Shown here piece after piece: positions 10,216 through 19,450 of a DNA stretch of 64,000 bases. The stretch covers positions 2,542,001 to 2,606,000 of the forward strand of contig NC_004369.1 in assembly GCF_000011305.1 (NCBI RefSeq), in the 5' to 3' direction. The notes under the pieces were generated by a model. That model ran no database searches and was not told where the DNA came from. It saw only the letters and a program-made list of their open reading frames with translations. A program made the translations under genes and the position numbers. Numbering within the stretch: the first letter of the stretch is position 1; every line of letters begins with the position of its first letter. This DNA is from Corynebacterium efficiens YS-314. GTDB taxonomy: Bacteria; Actinomycetota; Actinomycetes; Mycobacteriales; Mycobacteriaceae.

Positions 10216-11630
10216 TTAGAACATTCCGAGGGAAACCGCGCCGACCAGCAGTGCCACGGCGGTGACTGGACCCACGATGGTGATCATCGCGACATCCTTG
10301 TAGGACTGTTTGTGGGTGAGACCGCAGACGATCAGGAGCGTGACAACGGCACCGGAGTGTGGCAGCGTATCCAGGCCACCGGAGGCCATGGCGGTCAGAC
10401 GGTGCATGACCTCGAGGCTGATGTCATCGGCGATGGCCATCTCTCGGAGATCATCGCCCAGTGCATTCAGGGCGATGGTCATGCCACCGGAGGAGGATCC
10501 GGTCAGGCCAGCAGTGATCGAAACCGTCACCACCGAGGTGATGATGGCATTGGCACCCATGTTGAAGATGGAATCACGAACCACGGCAAACGCTGCCACC
10601 GAGGCCACAACCGCACCGTATCCGACCTCGGAGGCGGTACTGAATGCCGGGAACATGGAGTTTTTCGCCCCTTCACCCACGGCACGGACCAGCTCCCGGA
10701 AATGTCGGGCATTGATCAGGAGGATGAGTAGGATAGCGGCGGTGATACCCACCAGAACTGCCCACAGTGCCGCCCTGTTGGCCAGGGTGATCCCGCCGTA
10801 CTGCTCACCCGAGAGATAACTCCAGTCCATTGCGGGGAAGATGTACAGCGTGCAGGCGAAGTTGACGGCGAACACCGTGAGCAGGGGAAGGAAAGGGATA
10901 ACCCGGTTGGCGGGTTCTGCGAGTGTCACCGTGGCCTGCTTGGTGCCGTTTCCATTCTGCAGCTCCTCCTCTCCACCGTTATGCACACTGGAGAAGTGTT
11001 CGCCCTTCCTACGCAGCTGACGGGTACGGAACTCCAACCAGGCCAGGCCGAACACCATGACGAAGATGGAACCGATGATGCCGATAGCCGCACCGGCGAA
11101 GGAGCCGGTTCCGAAGAACTGACCCGGGATGATGTTCTGCACCTGGGGTGTGCCCGGCAGTGCGGTCATCGTGAAGGTGAAGAGCCCAGGGCAATGGTTG
11201 CGGGAATCAACCGGCGGGGAATGTCCGCCACCCGGAAGAGCTCACGGGCAAGTGGGTACATGACAAAGGCAACCACGAAGAGGCTGATGCCGCCGTAGGT
11301 CACCAGGGCCGAGGTGATCACGGTGGCGGCGATCGCAGCCTTGCTCCCGATCAGGGAGGTGACGGTGGCGGCGATCGATTTCGCGTACCCGGTCACCGTC
11401 ATCAACATGCCGAAGATGGCACCGGTGAGAAACACCGGGAAGAAGCTTCCGATGAACCCGGCCATGGCGGGCATGAAGATCTCCGTGTAGGCCGGAAGCA
11501 GCGGCGCCTGGGAGAACACCAGCGCCACAATTGATGCGATGGGGGCGGCGATGAGAACCGGCATACCCCGGTACGCGAGTGTGATCAACAGGGCCAGAGA
11601 TAACAGGATTCCAATGATGCCGAGGATCAT
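10216..11630 (-). pseudogene. GntP-family permease, frameshifted
   Basis: Inner-membrane organic acid permease of the GntP/CitMHS-like type in two frames. The first part starts at ATG 11630, behind a strong AAAGGAGG, and encodes about five hydrophobic helices. Near 11183 one base appears lost: after ATTGCCCTGGGC the frame hits a stop within a few codons, while the frame one base over continues without interruption (from about 11169) to the TAA at 10216 with the rest of the transporter, including the SSSGGMTIALNALG loop. The combined length, near 470 residues, fits the family. Permeases of this family adjoin bdhA in some pseudomonads, so 3-hydroxybutyrate or a related short hydroxy acid is the likely substrate by inference. 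As written, neither this gene nor bdhA would give full-length protein. Confidence 0.82.
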
Positions 11631-12222
11631 TGGCACCTCCTTTGGCAAATGCGGACATGTGGTTCGCCACAGAGCTCAACCCTCCGATCCCAAGGTCAGA
11701 GGGCACCAACATGCGGTGACCTGTTCAGGATGCATCACCAGGCGTGACCCAGGCTACATCTAAAGCCCCAAGCTTTTTCGGCGTTTTTTGCAGTTTTCTC
11801 CATATGGCCACGGGCCAGTGTGACACGATCCGACCGCCAGCGCGACGGCGTGAGAATGGGCCGAATCCGCGGCAGGTCAGAATCGCCGGATGTCACCGAA
11901 GGGCACAGTCACACGTCAACCATCCCCTCTGCCCAGGGGGCGGGAATGGGGCCCGAGATACCCCATCCCATCCGGGGGCATGACAGTGTCAAAGGGGCAC
12001 GGCTTTTCCCCTCCGGGTCGCGGGGGAGCATCAATTAGTGAGCCATCTAACAATCCTGCCGGAACTCCTGCGTACAGGTGTCAAAGGCTGATAAATACAT
12101 AAGTTTAACCGCCTCCGGAACTTGGCCCACGGCGGGAATTGTCCCTAGGGTGATCACAAATTAATAACGAGCCAATCACAAAATGATTCAAGGCTTGTCG
12201 TCGATCCCCCTGAAGGAACCCC
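11631..12222. promoter_or_regulatory. Divergent intergenic region, permease / mepA
   Basis: About 590 bases between the divergent permease and mepA genes. The left third must hold the permease promoter; no clear -35/-10 pair was found. The centre (about 11850-12000) is GC-rich and non-coding. The right end (about 12060-12200) is AT-rich with hexamers such as ATAAATACAT and likely holds the mepA promoter; in C. glutamicum mepA is controlled by the MtrAB two-component system, but I cannot place an MtrA site with confidence. No gene is seen. Confidence 0.35.
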
Positions 12223-12804
12223 ATGTTCAACTCCGGATGCACCCGCAACATCTTCCGCAGGCGCCTCACCCTGGCCGCCGTGGCAGCCGGCACCGTCGCA
12301 ACCGCCGGACTGGCCGGCGCACCCACCGCCACCGCACAGCCCGCCATCCCCGCGGACTTCGCCGCCATGTCCTCCCAGCTGACCACCGTCGCGCCATACA
12401 ACGCCACGATCGCAGCACCCAGTGTGGTCCGCCCCGCCCACGGTACCTTCACCCCCGGGTTCGGTCCCCGCTGGGGAACCATGCACAACGGCATCGATAT
12501 CGCCAACGCCATCGGCACCCCGATCTATTCCGTCATGAGCGGCACCGTGATCAACTCCGGCCCCGCCTCCGGTTACGGCCAGTGGATCCGCGTCCAGCAC
12601 GACGACGGTTCCATGGCGGTCTACGGACACATGTCCGCACTCTATGTCTCCGTCGGCGAGCGGGTGTCTGCCGGCCAGACCATCGCCGGCATGGGCAGCG
12701 AGGGTTTCTCCACCGGCTCCCACCTCCACTTCGAGATCCACCCCGCCGGCATGGGACCGGTTGATCCGGTCGGCTGGTTCGCCAACCACGGCATCTACTT
12801 CTAG
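12223..12804 (+). CDS. mepA: Secreted M23 metallopeptidase
   Basis: 193-residue secreted cell-wall hydrolase of the LytM/M23 family, expected to cut peptidoglycan cross-links. Residues 1-38 form a signal peptide with RNIFRRR, a hydrophobic core and an ATA-Q cleavage motif. The mature part is almost only the peptidase domain, with the zinc ligands in HNGID (His88, Asp92) and HLH (His166, His168). ATG 12223 follows GAAGGAA. C. glutamicum has the same gene near fasA, where it is the best-known MtrA target; that identification is by recalled gene order. It is monocistronic, with a hairpin terminator at 12878. Confidence 0.9.
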   Translation: MFNSGCTRNIFRRRLTLAAVAAGTVATAGLAGAPTATAQPAIPADFAAMSSQLTTVAPYNATIAAPSVVRPAHGTFTPGFGPRWGTMHNGIDIANAIGTPIYSVMSGTVINSGPASGYGQWIRVQHDDGSMAVYGHMSALYVSVGERVSAGQTIAGMGSEGFSTGSHLHFEIHPAGMGPVDPVGWFANHGIYF

Positions 12805-12877
12805 TAGCGTCCTATACAGCCCGACACAACTCACCGTTGCGCTTCGCAGACCCCGGAAAAGGTGAAGACAATACAGA

Positions 12878-12905
12878 GATAGCCCGGTCAATCGACCGGG
12901 CTATC
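12878..12905. terminator. Hairpin terminator after mepA
   Basis: Perfect 12-bp inverted repeat (GATAGCCCGGTC / GACCGGGCTATC) with a 4-base AATC loop. It lies between mepA and the convergent tRNA-Leu gene and could stop transcripts from either side. Confidence 0.85.
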
Positions 12906-12957
12906 CGTTGTCACTCCTACTGGGCATTTTCCCTGTACCTGTTGTGCAACTATTCTG

Positions 12958-13039
<82 letters not shown>

Positions 13040-13042
13040 CGT

Positions 13043-13048
13043 ATTGTA
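13043..13048 (-). promoter_or_regulatory. Candidate -10 of tRNA-Leu
   Basis: The minus-strand hexamer TACAAT sits only a few bases upstream of the tRNA 5' end, a usual position for a tRNA promoter with a short leader. No good -35 was recognised. Confidence 0.45.
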
Positions 13049-13172
13049 TCTGCCCGGGGTGATCCCGGTGCGACAGCGCACTTGATCATACATGGTGCCT
13101 GATACACAACAAACAATGTGGTGTCCATAACGAAATTCGCGTGGAAGGAAAACGGGGGTATCCTTGGTATTT

Positions 13173-13652
13173 GTGAGTGAGCAAGGTCGGTCTGAATTGA
13201 AAACCAAGAAGAAGGTACGACTGAGCCATGTCGTTTTCCTTATTATCTGCTTCGCTGTGGCTCTGGCCCTGGCGTGGTGGCAGTGGACCCGCTTCCAGTC
13301 GGGTTCCGGTACGTTTCAGAACCTGGGTTATGCCTTCCAGTGGCCGGTGATCGGTGGTTTCCTCATCTTCGCCTACCGCAAGTATCTGGAGTATGAAAAC
13401 CAGTCGATTGACCGGGAGAACCTGGCGGCCGAACTCGCCCGCCATCCGGACGCGGACAAGCCGCGGGATACCCCGCCTGCAGGGGATGCCGAGGAGGAGG
13501 ATTTCATGATCTCCCGCCGCCCCAGCCTGGTGGACAACCCGGACGCGGTCACTGAGATCGATGATGACTTCCTCCCCAGCCGGCCCACCCTTGATGTTGA
13601 GGAATTCAACCGCCTCAATGATCCATCGCGTCGTCGACGCCACCGGGCCTGA
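13173..13652 (+). CDS. Small two-helix membrane protein, unknown function
   Basis: About 159 residues. It begins SEQGRSELKTKKK, then a hydrophobic helix (VVFLIICFAVALALAWW), a short loop, and a second hydrophobic stretch (WPVIGGFLIFAYRKY). A long, charged, probably cytoplasmic tail follows, ending RRRRHRA. No enzymatic motif is visible. GTG 13173 is taken as start because TATCCT eight bases upstream could give a leaderless message; TTG 13164, nearer a GGGGG tract, is an alternative. The next gene is a DUF3817 membrane protein; in Mycobacterium the DUF3817 gene (Rv1342c) also has a small envelope protein next to it. The function is unknown. Confidence 0.75.
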   Translation: MSEQGRSELKTKKKVRLSHVVFLIICFAVALALAWWQWTRFQSGSGTFQNLGYAFQWPVIGGFLIFAYRKYLEYENQSIDRENLAAELARHPDADKPRDTPPAGDAEEEDFMISRRPSLVDNPDAVTEIDDDFLPSRPTLDVEEFNRLNDPSRRRRHRA

Positions 13653-13761
13653 CCCCACCGGGGAACTTTCCCGGCCCACCAACCGACCTGTTCACCAGAA
13701 CCACTCCAGTAGAACCGCCCAGCGGTTTTCCGCCCCCGAGGACCCCGAGGATTTTCACCCC

Positions 13762-14139
13762 GTGACTACGCCGACCCAGACCATCCAGATCCACCCGGAG
13801 CGCAAGAAACGCGTCCGCACAGCACTGACCGCCTTCTCTGTTGCCGCATGGGTCACCGGTGTGTTCCTGCTGGCCCTGGTGGTGGAGATGGTGATGAAAT
13901 ACATCCTGCAGATGGACCTCCCCTCCTGGGCCACGTTCATCCCCATCGCCCACGGCTGGGTGTACATCGTCTTCCTGCTGTGCACCCTCAACCTGGGTCT
14001 GAAGGCGCGGTGGGATCCCAAGCGCTGGTTCACCACCGCTATCGCCGGTGTGGTGCCCCTGCTGTCCTTCTTCGTGGAGAACAACCGTCGCAAGGAGGTC
14101 ATCGAGACCTTTCAGCTCGACCAGCCGGACACGGTCTGA
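13762..14139 (+). CDS. DUF3817 integral membrane protein
   Basis: About 125 residues with three or four hydrophobic segments. The conserved FIPIAHGWVYIVFL and LKARW stretches are typical of the DUF3817 family of actinobacterial and bacillar membrane proteins of unknown function. GTG 13762 was chosen because the codons before it do not resemble the family; the frame stays open further upstream. It lies 109 bases downstream of the two-helix protein and converges on rdgB, from which a strong hairpin separates it. The same neighbour relationship with rdgB exists in Mycobacterium. Confidence 0.85.
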   Translation: MTTPTQTIQIHPERKKRVRTALTAFSVAAWVTGVFLLALVVEMVMKYILQMDLPSWATFIPIAHGWVYIVFLLCTLNLGLKARWDPKRWFTTAIAGVVPLLSFFVENNRRKEVIETFQLDQPDTV

Positions 14140-14169
14140 GCCACCGGCAACCGGCCCGACAGCATTGAC

Positions 14170-14220
14170 AGCACTGTGGCCGCCCATATCCCCGAAGGGA
14201 TGTGAGCGGCCACAGTGCTG
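14170..14220. terminator. Bidirectional terminator DUF3817 / rdgB
   Basis: 15-bp arms CAGCACTGTGGCCGC and GCGGCCACAGTGCTG enclose a further partly paired CCCATATCCC...GGGATGTG loop. T-rich sequence follows on the plus side. It lies between two convergent genes. Confidence 0.85.
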
Positions 14221-14239
14221 TTGTTGTGCAGGTGTGGGT

Positions 14240-14863
14240 CTACTGCCCGGCGAGCTCTGCAATGGCGGGCACCAGGGCACGCAGCGCCTTGCCACGGTGG
14301 GACAGGGCGTCCTTCTCCTGCGCGGTCAGCTGCGCGGAGGAACGGTCGCGGCCCTCGATGAGGGATTCCTCCATGGGGACGAACAGTGGGTCGTAGCCGA
14401 AGCCGTTGGTGCCCACGGGTTCGCGCAGCAGGGTGCCATGCCAGCGGCCCTCCTCCACGAACTCCCGCCCATCCGGGGTGACGATCGCGCATACGGAGAC
14501 GAACGCCGCGCCCCGGTGTTCCTCCGGGATGTCGGCAATCTGTGCCAGCAGCAGATCATTGTTGGCCTGGTCGTTGCCGTGTTTACCCGCCCACCGGGCG
14601 GACAACACGCCGGGCATGCCGTTGAGGGCATCGACCTCCAGACCGGAGTCGTCGGCCAGGGTGATCAGGCCGGTGTTGGAGGCCCCGGCGCGGGCCTTGA
14701 TCAGGGCGTTCTCGGTGAAGGTGCGGCCGTCCTCCACGGGTTCGGGGTAGGACGGGACATCCGCCAGGGCGAGCAGTTCCACATTCTCGATGCCGGCCTG
14801 GTCGAGGATGCGCTGGAGTTCACCCAGTTTCTTGGCGTTGTTGGAGGCGACAAGCAGCTTCAT
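14240..14863 (-). CDS. rdgB: dITP/XTP pyrophosphatase
   Basis: 207-residue Ham1/RdgB nucleotide pyrophosphatase, which removes dITP, ITP and XTP from the nucleotide pool. The N-terminal LLVASNNAKKLGEL matches the family's substrate-binding start; LADDSGLEVDALNG carries the catalytic acidic residues, and TNGFGYDPLFVP is the other signature. ATG 14863 lies one base after the rph stop codon, so the two genes are translationally linked. The murI, cAMP phosphodiesterase, rph, rdgB order is conserved in actinobacteria. Confidence 0.96.
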   Translation of the reverse strand: MKLLVASNNAKKLGELQRILDQAGIENVELLALADVPSYPEPVEDGRTFTENALIKARAGASNTGLITLADDSGLEVDALNGMPGVLSARWAGKHGNDQANNDLLLAQIADIPEEHRGAAFVSVCAIVTPDGREFVEEGRWHGTLLREPVGTNGFGYDPLFVPMEESLIEGRDRSSAQLTAQEKDALSHRGKALRALVPAIAELAGQ

Positions 14864-14864
14864 A

Positions 14865-15602
14865 TCAGATTCCCAGGGCGGCCTTCTGTGCATGGACGAG
14901 TTCACGGCAGCCCTTCTCGGCGATGTCGAGCATCTCGTTGAGCTGGGCGCGGGTGAAGGTGGTTTCCTCACCGGTGCCCTGGATCTCGACGAACTCACCG
15001 GATTCGGTCATGACCACGTTCATGTCCACGTCGGCGCGGACATCCTCCTCGTAGGGCAGGTCGAGGCAGGGCTGGCCGTCGATAAGCCCGACGGAGACGG
15101 CGGCCACGGGGGGCAGCAGAGGGTCGCCGGGGACCACGCCCTGTTCCTTGAGCACCCGGATGGCATCGGCGAGGGCGACGTAGGCACCGGTGATCGCGGC
15201 GGTGCGGGTGCCACCGTCGGCCTGGAGGACATCACAGTCGATGGCGATGGTGTTCTCACCGAGCTGGGACAGGTCCACAGCGGCACGCAGGGAACGGCCG
15301 ATCAGGCGGGAGATCTCGTGGGTGCGGCCCTTGACCTTGCCGGCCATGGACTCGCGGCGGTTGCGTTCCGCGGTGGCGGCGGGCAGCATGGCGTACTCGG
15401 CGGTGAGCCAGCCCTCGCCGGAGTCACGCTTGAAGCGGGGTACCCCCAGTTCCACGGATGCGGTGCACATGACGCGGGTGTTGCCGAACTCGATGAGCAC
15501 GGAGCCGGCGGGGTTGGTGGTGAAACCACGGGTGATCTTGACGGTACGCATCTGGTCCTGGGCGCGACCGTCGGCGCGGGTGAAGCTCGTTGTTGAAGTC
15601 AT
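14865..15602 (-). CDS. rph: Ribonuclease PH
   Basis: 245-residue phosphorolytic 3'-5' exoribonuclease that trims tRNA 3' ends. It begins [16 protein letters not shown] and has the conserved [21 protein letters not shown] and [14 protein letters not shown] motifs, the last including the phosphate/metal-binding region. The length is slightly below the usual 238-260 and the protein appears complete. It starts at ATG 15602 and ends one base before rdgB. The preceding gene, 58 bases upstream, is the metallo-beta-lactamase-fold protein. Confidence 0.97.
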   Translation of the reverse strand: MTSTTSFTRADGRAQDQMRTVKITRGFTTNPAGSVLIEFGNTRVMCTASVELGVPRFKRDSGEGWLTAEYAMLPAATAERNRRESMAGKVKGRTHEISRLIGRSLRAAVDLSQLGENTIAIDCDVLQADGGTRTAAITGAYVALADAIRVLKEQGVVPGDPLLPPVAAVSVGLIDGQPCLDLPYEEDVRADVDMNVVMTESGEFVEIQGTGEETTFTRAQLNEMLDIAEKGCRELVHAQKAALGI

Positions 15603-15660
15603 GGGTAACAGGTTACCTGTGCCCCACCCGGGGATGCTTATCGACGAAACACCGACAGCC

Positions 15661-16428
15661 CTAGATGGTCATCTCCATTCCCGGTACACCCAGCTCGATG
15701 GGTCCGTCATAGTACTGCGCGGCGGCGGCGAGGGTTGCCTCCTTATCCGCCCACGGCGGGACATGGGTGACGATCAGTTTCTTCACCCCGGCGGCCGCGG
15801 CGATCTGACCGGCATCCTGACCACAGATGTGCATGCCCGGGATCTTACCCTCACACGACGGACCCCAGGTGGTCTCACAGAGGAAGACATCCACATCCCG
15901 GGCCGCGTCGATGAGCGCCTCGGTGTAGGCACTGTCCCCGGAATAGGCGAGGGTGGCACCGGTGCCGTGCTCCTCCACCCGCATGGCATAGGCCTGGATG
16001 GGGTGGACCACACGGAAGGGGGTGACGGTGAATTTGTCCACCAGCTCCGGCTGACCACTGACCCAGGGGGAGAAGGCGAAGGTGTCGGCCATGTCATCGA
16101 TCCCCTCGGGATCATCCGAACTCAGACGCCCGAGACGGTTGGGGGTGTCCGTGGGGCCGAAACACAGATTACGCCCCGGTGCGGGGGCGTAGGGGTGGAA
16201 GCGGCGCCACACCAACAGGGAGGCGAAATCCGCGCAGTGATCGGTGTGGAGATGGGAGAAGGCCACATGGGTGTCCGTGGGGTCCTGTATCTTTTGGAGA
16301 GCTGCAAGCACCCCGGGGCCCATGTCCATGAGCAGGGAGGGCGCGCCCGGGGAGGACACCAGATATCCGGAGGCGGGATTGCCCGGTGCGGGCACACTTC
16401 CGGAGCTTCCGAGGATGGTCAATCTCAT
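15661..16428 (-). CDS. cpdA: Metallo-beta-lactamase-fold protein, probable cAMP phosphodiesterase
   Basis: 255 residues with an RNase Z-like metallo-beta-lactamase fold. It starts [14 protein letters not shown], has the metal-binding SHLHTDH motif, and [19 protein letters not shown] in the second half followed by a C-terminal VTHVPPW His. Its position between murI and rph is that of mycobacterial Rv1339, reported as an atypical class II cAMP phosphodiesterase, and as I recall of C. glutamicum cpdA. If so, it lowers cAMP and tunes GlxR, for which a site is seen upstream of ctaD in this window. A generic hydrolase role cannot be excluded from sequence alone. Confidence 0.72.
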   Translation of the reverse strand: MRLTILGSSGSVPAPGNPASGYLVSSPGAPSLLMDMGPGVLAALQKIQDPTDTHVAFSHLHTDHCADFASLLVWRRFHPYAPAPGRNLCFGPTDTPNRLGRLSSDDPEGIDDMADTFAFSPWVSGQPELVDKFTVTPFRVVHPIQAYAMRVEEHGTGATLAYSGDSAYTEALIDAARDVDVFLCETTWGPSCEGKIPGMHICGQDAGQIAAAAGVKKLIVTHVPPWADKEATLAAAAQYYDGPIELGVPGMEMTI

Positions 16429-16491
16429 ACGGCTACTCTGCCACGAGTTCTGCCCAGGTGCGCGCTTTTGGCCCTTTTTGTAGTCAAACCC

Positions 16492-17313
16492 TTACACCAT
16501 ATTATGACGGATCTGGGTCACAACCGGGCCGAGGAACCTCCGGCTGAGCTGGGAGAACAATTCCGGATCGCCGGTTGATTCAAAGCTGTAGGTGGGCGTG
16601 GGGTGCATCGTGGGATCCGCCAGGAGGTCATTCTGGCTGAGGATGCGCAACACGTCCTTGGCTGTTTCCTCCGCGCTGGAGACCAGGGTGACATGATCCC
16701 CCATGGCCAGCTGGATGACACCGGAGAGCAACGGATAGTGGGTGCACCCCAGCACGAGGGTGTCCACCCCCTGTGCCTGGAGCGGTTCGAGATACCCCTC
16801 GGCGATGTTGAGGATCTGTCGGCCGGAGGTGATGCCGCGTTCCACGAAATCAACGAACCGGGGGCAGGCCGCGGCATGCACCTCGATGGAGGGGCTGGCT
16901 GCGAACAGATCCTGGTAAGCCCCCGAGTTGATGGTGCCCACCGTGCCGATGACACCGACCTTCCCATTGCGGGTGGCGGCCACCGCACGGCGTACCGCGG
17001 GAAGGATAACCTCGACCACCGGGACGTCGTAACGCTCCCTGGCGTCGCGCAGGAAGGCTGCCGAGGCGGTGTTGCAGGCGATGACGATCATCTTGCACCC
17101 GCGCTCCACCAGTTCATCGGCGATTCGCAGCGCGTGCTCACGGACCCGCGCGATGGGCAGCGGACCATAGGGTCCGTTGGCGGTGTCACCGATGTAGATG
17201 ATCGATTCATGCGGCAGCTGGTCGATGATCGTGCGGGCCACCGTGAGCCCCCCGACCCCGGAGTCGAAGATTCCGATGGGGGCGTCCGCACCCGGGATGG
17301 GTCGTTCGATCAT
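16492..17313 (-). CDS. murI: Glutamate racemase
   Basis: 273-residue cofactor-independent racemase supplying D-glutamate for peptidoglycan. It has [13 protein letters not shown] at the N-terminus, the two catalytic cysteines in IACNTASAA and LGCTHYPLL, and [13 protein letters not shown] between. ATG 17313 was chosen because the frame continues upstream only with low-complexity, non-family sequence. The cAMP phosphodiesterase-like gene follows 63 bases downstream. It is divergent from the secreted protein at 17449. Confidence 0.96.
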
Positions 17314-17448
17314 TGAGGCACTATAATCACTCACAGGGTCCAATAGTAGCCCGGCGCCACCACTGGCCCAGACGGGACCAGCTGATGTCATGGGCGGGAT
17401 ATGCCACAATATGGGCACACCCCCTGCTGATCGAGAGGACACTCCCCC

Positions 17449-18084
17449 ATGTCGGATACGCGGCCCGGTCCCGATACCGATGAATTCCCCGCGATCCAGG
17501 AGGGCATGGACGCCCCGGTCGCTGTGCACGGTCCGGGGATCACTGTCGCGCCGGTGCGGCGCGACACCCGCGCCACCGGGATCACCATCGGTCTCCTGGT
17601 GGTGTTGTTGCTGGTTGTCGTGGGTGCGGTCGCCTATGTGGTCACAGGTCTCGGCTCCGACGATCCGGTGCCGCAGACCGTGGTGGTCACCGAGACCCCG
17701 ATTGTGGAGGCCGAACCGGAGCAGGCACCCGAACCTGCCCCCGAGCCCACCCCGGAACCCGCCGAGCCCACCGACATTCCGGCCGGGCGCCCCACCGCGC
17801 CGGCGCTGCCCGCCGGACACTCCCCCGTCAATGATGCAGCCACCCAGAATCTCCCGGGTGGGGACCTCAACAATGTCTACACCGGCACCTCGAGCACCTC
17901 ACCGGGGTTCGCGCTCAATGTCCGGGATGCCTTCGTCCGTTACTACCTGGACACCGGGCAGCTGAACGGGCAGGTGCGCGCCACCAGCCCGGCGACCGGC
18001 ATGACCTACGATGTCGACTGCGTGGACAACGGCGAGTTTGTCACCTGCACCGCGGGTGAGAACGCCGTGATCTACATCAGCTGA
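17449..18084 (+). CDS. Membrane-anchored protein with Pro/Glu-rich linker
   Basis: 211 residues: a polar N-terminus of about 42 residues, one transmembrane helix (about 43-68), a linker of Pro/Glu repeats ([15 protein letters not shown]), then an outward-facing domain of about 100 residues with two cysteines ([11 protein letters not shown]) that could form a disulfide. The layout suggests a cell-envelope protein whose linker spans peptidoglycan. ATG 17449 follows GAGAGGA. I do not recognise the C-terminal domain; it resembles the DUF-type extracellular modules common in mycolic-acid actinobacteria. Convergent with the MarR gene. Confidence 0.8.
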
Positions 18085-18090
18085 TCCCTT

Positions 18091-18126
18091 CCACCCCGGC
18101 CGCTACACCCGGGGCATCCGGGGTGG
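18091..18126. terminator. Hairpin between convergent genes
   Basis: Arms CCACCCCGG and CCGGGGTGG flank the end of the secreted-protein gene and overlap the last codons of the MarR gene. No T-run is obvious, so this is moderate evidence only. Confidence 0.5.
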
Positions 18127-18603
18127 GTCGAGCGCGGCGATGATCTTCTCCATCGCGGTGCCCAGAACCTTGAGCTCCTCATCGGTGAGATTGTCGAAGA
18201 TGAGACGGCGGACCTCACCGACATGTCCCGGCGCGGCCTCCACCACCTTGTCCCACCCGTCCTCGGTGAGCACCGCCACGGTGGCACGGCCGTCGGTGGG
18301 GTCGGGTTCGCGGCGGACCCAGCCGGCCTTCTCCAGGCGGGTCACCACGCGCGAGAGGTGGGACAGGGTCATGTCGGACAGTTCCGCCAGTTCACTCATG
18401 CGCAGACGACGCTCGGGAGCCATGGAGATCTGTGCGAGGGCGAAGTAGTCGAAGTTGCTGAGGCCGTTCTGCTTCTTCAGCTGGGCATCAAGGCGAGCGG
18501 GGAGCCATACGCGCATGGACCAGATGTTCAGCCATACATCCTGCTGTTCCTGGTTCAACCAGACATCATCCGAAGTCGCTGAAACTGTGTTCTCGCTTGT
18601 CAT
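18103..18603 (-). CDS. MarR-family transcriptional regulator
   Basis: About 166 residues with a winged helix-turn-helix: MSELAELSDMTLSHLSRVVTRLEKAGW is the DNA-binding part and REPDPTDGRATVAVLT the wing, typical of MarR. The ligand is unknown. ATG 18603 (MTSENTV) is preferred; ATG 18624 in the same frame adds seven residues. A CACTAT hexamer about 10 bases before 18603 could be a -10 for a leaderless message. The 85-base gap to the rhomboid gene is not informative about targets. It has no clear orthologue in the mycobacterial version of this block, so it may be a lineage-specific insertion. Confidence 0.88.
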   Translation of the reverse strand: MTSENTVSATSDDVWLNQEQQDVWLNIWSMRVWLPARLDAQLKKQNGLSNFDYFALAQISMAPERRLRMSELAELSDMTLSHLSRVVTRLEKAGWVRREPDPTDGRATVAVLTEDGWDKVVEAAPGHVGEVRRLIFDNLTDEELKVLGTAMEKIIAALDPPRMPRV

Positions 18604-18688
18604 GTCAACCCAGGATAGTGACATTCGCTACTGCCCGCCCATCGAGGGCCCTGTTAACACACCCTGATCGGCGCGCAGGTCGGATTTT

Positions 18689-19450
18689 TCAGTATCCCTG
18701 CTGTCGCCCCTGTTTCCTCATCTGCTTCTTCAGCTGTTTCTTCTCCTTTTTCGCCCGCAGCGCCGCCGGGTCATCGGAGGCGATGAACGCCCCCGCGGCC
18801 ACGCCACCGACGCCACCGAACAGGTGCGCCTGCCAGGACACACCCGGGTAGATGGGCAGCAGGCCCCAGAACAGACCCGAGTAGATGAAGGCCAGTGCCA
18901 GGCCGACGAGGAATTGTTTGAAATCACGGTTGAACAGGCCCCGGACGATGAGATATCCCAGCCAGCCGTAGATCAGCCCGGAGGCACCGATGTGGTTGGT
19001 TCCCACCCCGCCGAACAGCCAGGTGCCTATGCCGCCGATGAGCACAATGAGCAGCGTGACCTCCCAGAACACCCGTTTGCCACTCATGCCGATGATGAAA
19101 CAGAAGATCGCACCGGGCACGGTGTTGCTCATGAGGTGGTCGAAGTTGGAGTGCAGCAGCGGTGAGGTGAAGATATGCCACAGGGCGCTGGTGTCCAGGG
19201 GGTGGATACCCCAGTAGTTGAGCAGCCCACCGGTGAGTACGTTGATGAAGTGGACCGCCCAGATCACCACCACGAAACCGACCGCGAAGGTCAGGCCCGT
19301 CCGGATGGAGGACTTGTCCTTCAGCTGCTGGCCCATCTGGGGTGTGCGGCGCTGCCAGGGTTTGACAGGCCCGCCGGTGGGTGGGGTGAATCCGCTGGAA
19401 CCGAATCCGGTGTTGTTGTAGGGGGAATTTCCGAAGTTGTTGTAACTCAT
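18689..19450 (-). CDS. Rhomboid intramembrane serine protease
   Basis: 253-residue polytopic membrane protease. The catalytic dyad is visible as Ser158 in GASGL and His209 in AHLFGGVGG, with the HSNFDHLMSNT motif (about 100-110) upstream, as in rhomboids. The N-terminus is a Asn/Gly-rich cytoplasmic tail (MSYNNFGNSPYNN), and the C-terminus is a basic KKEKKQLKKQMRKQG tail. ATG 19450 overlaps the stop of the P1 peptidase gene by four bases (ATGA), indicating translational coupling. The substrates are unknown. Confidence 0.93.
   Translation of the reverse strand: MSYNNFGNSPYNNTGFGSSGFTPPTGGPVKPWQRRTPQMGQQLKDKSSIRTGLTFAVGFVVVIWAVHFINVLTGGLLNYWGIHPLDTSALWHIFTSPLLHSNFDHLMSNTVPGAIFCFIIGMSGKRVFWEVTLLIVLIGGIGTWLFGGVGTNHIGASGLIYGWLGYLIVRGLFNRDFKQFLVGLALAFIYSGLFWGLLPIYPGVSWQAHLFGGVGGVAAGAFIASDDPAALRAKKEKKQLKKQMRKQGRQQGY

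Noticed and set aside
16492..17820. A longer form of MurI starting at 17820
   Set aside because: The first 169 codons are low complexity and overlap the divergent gene; the family start is at 17313.
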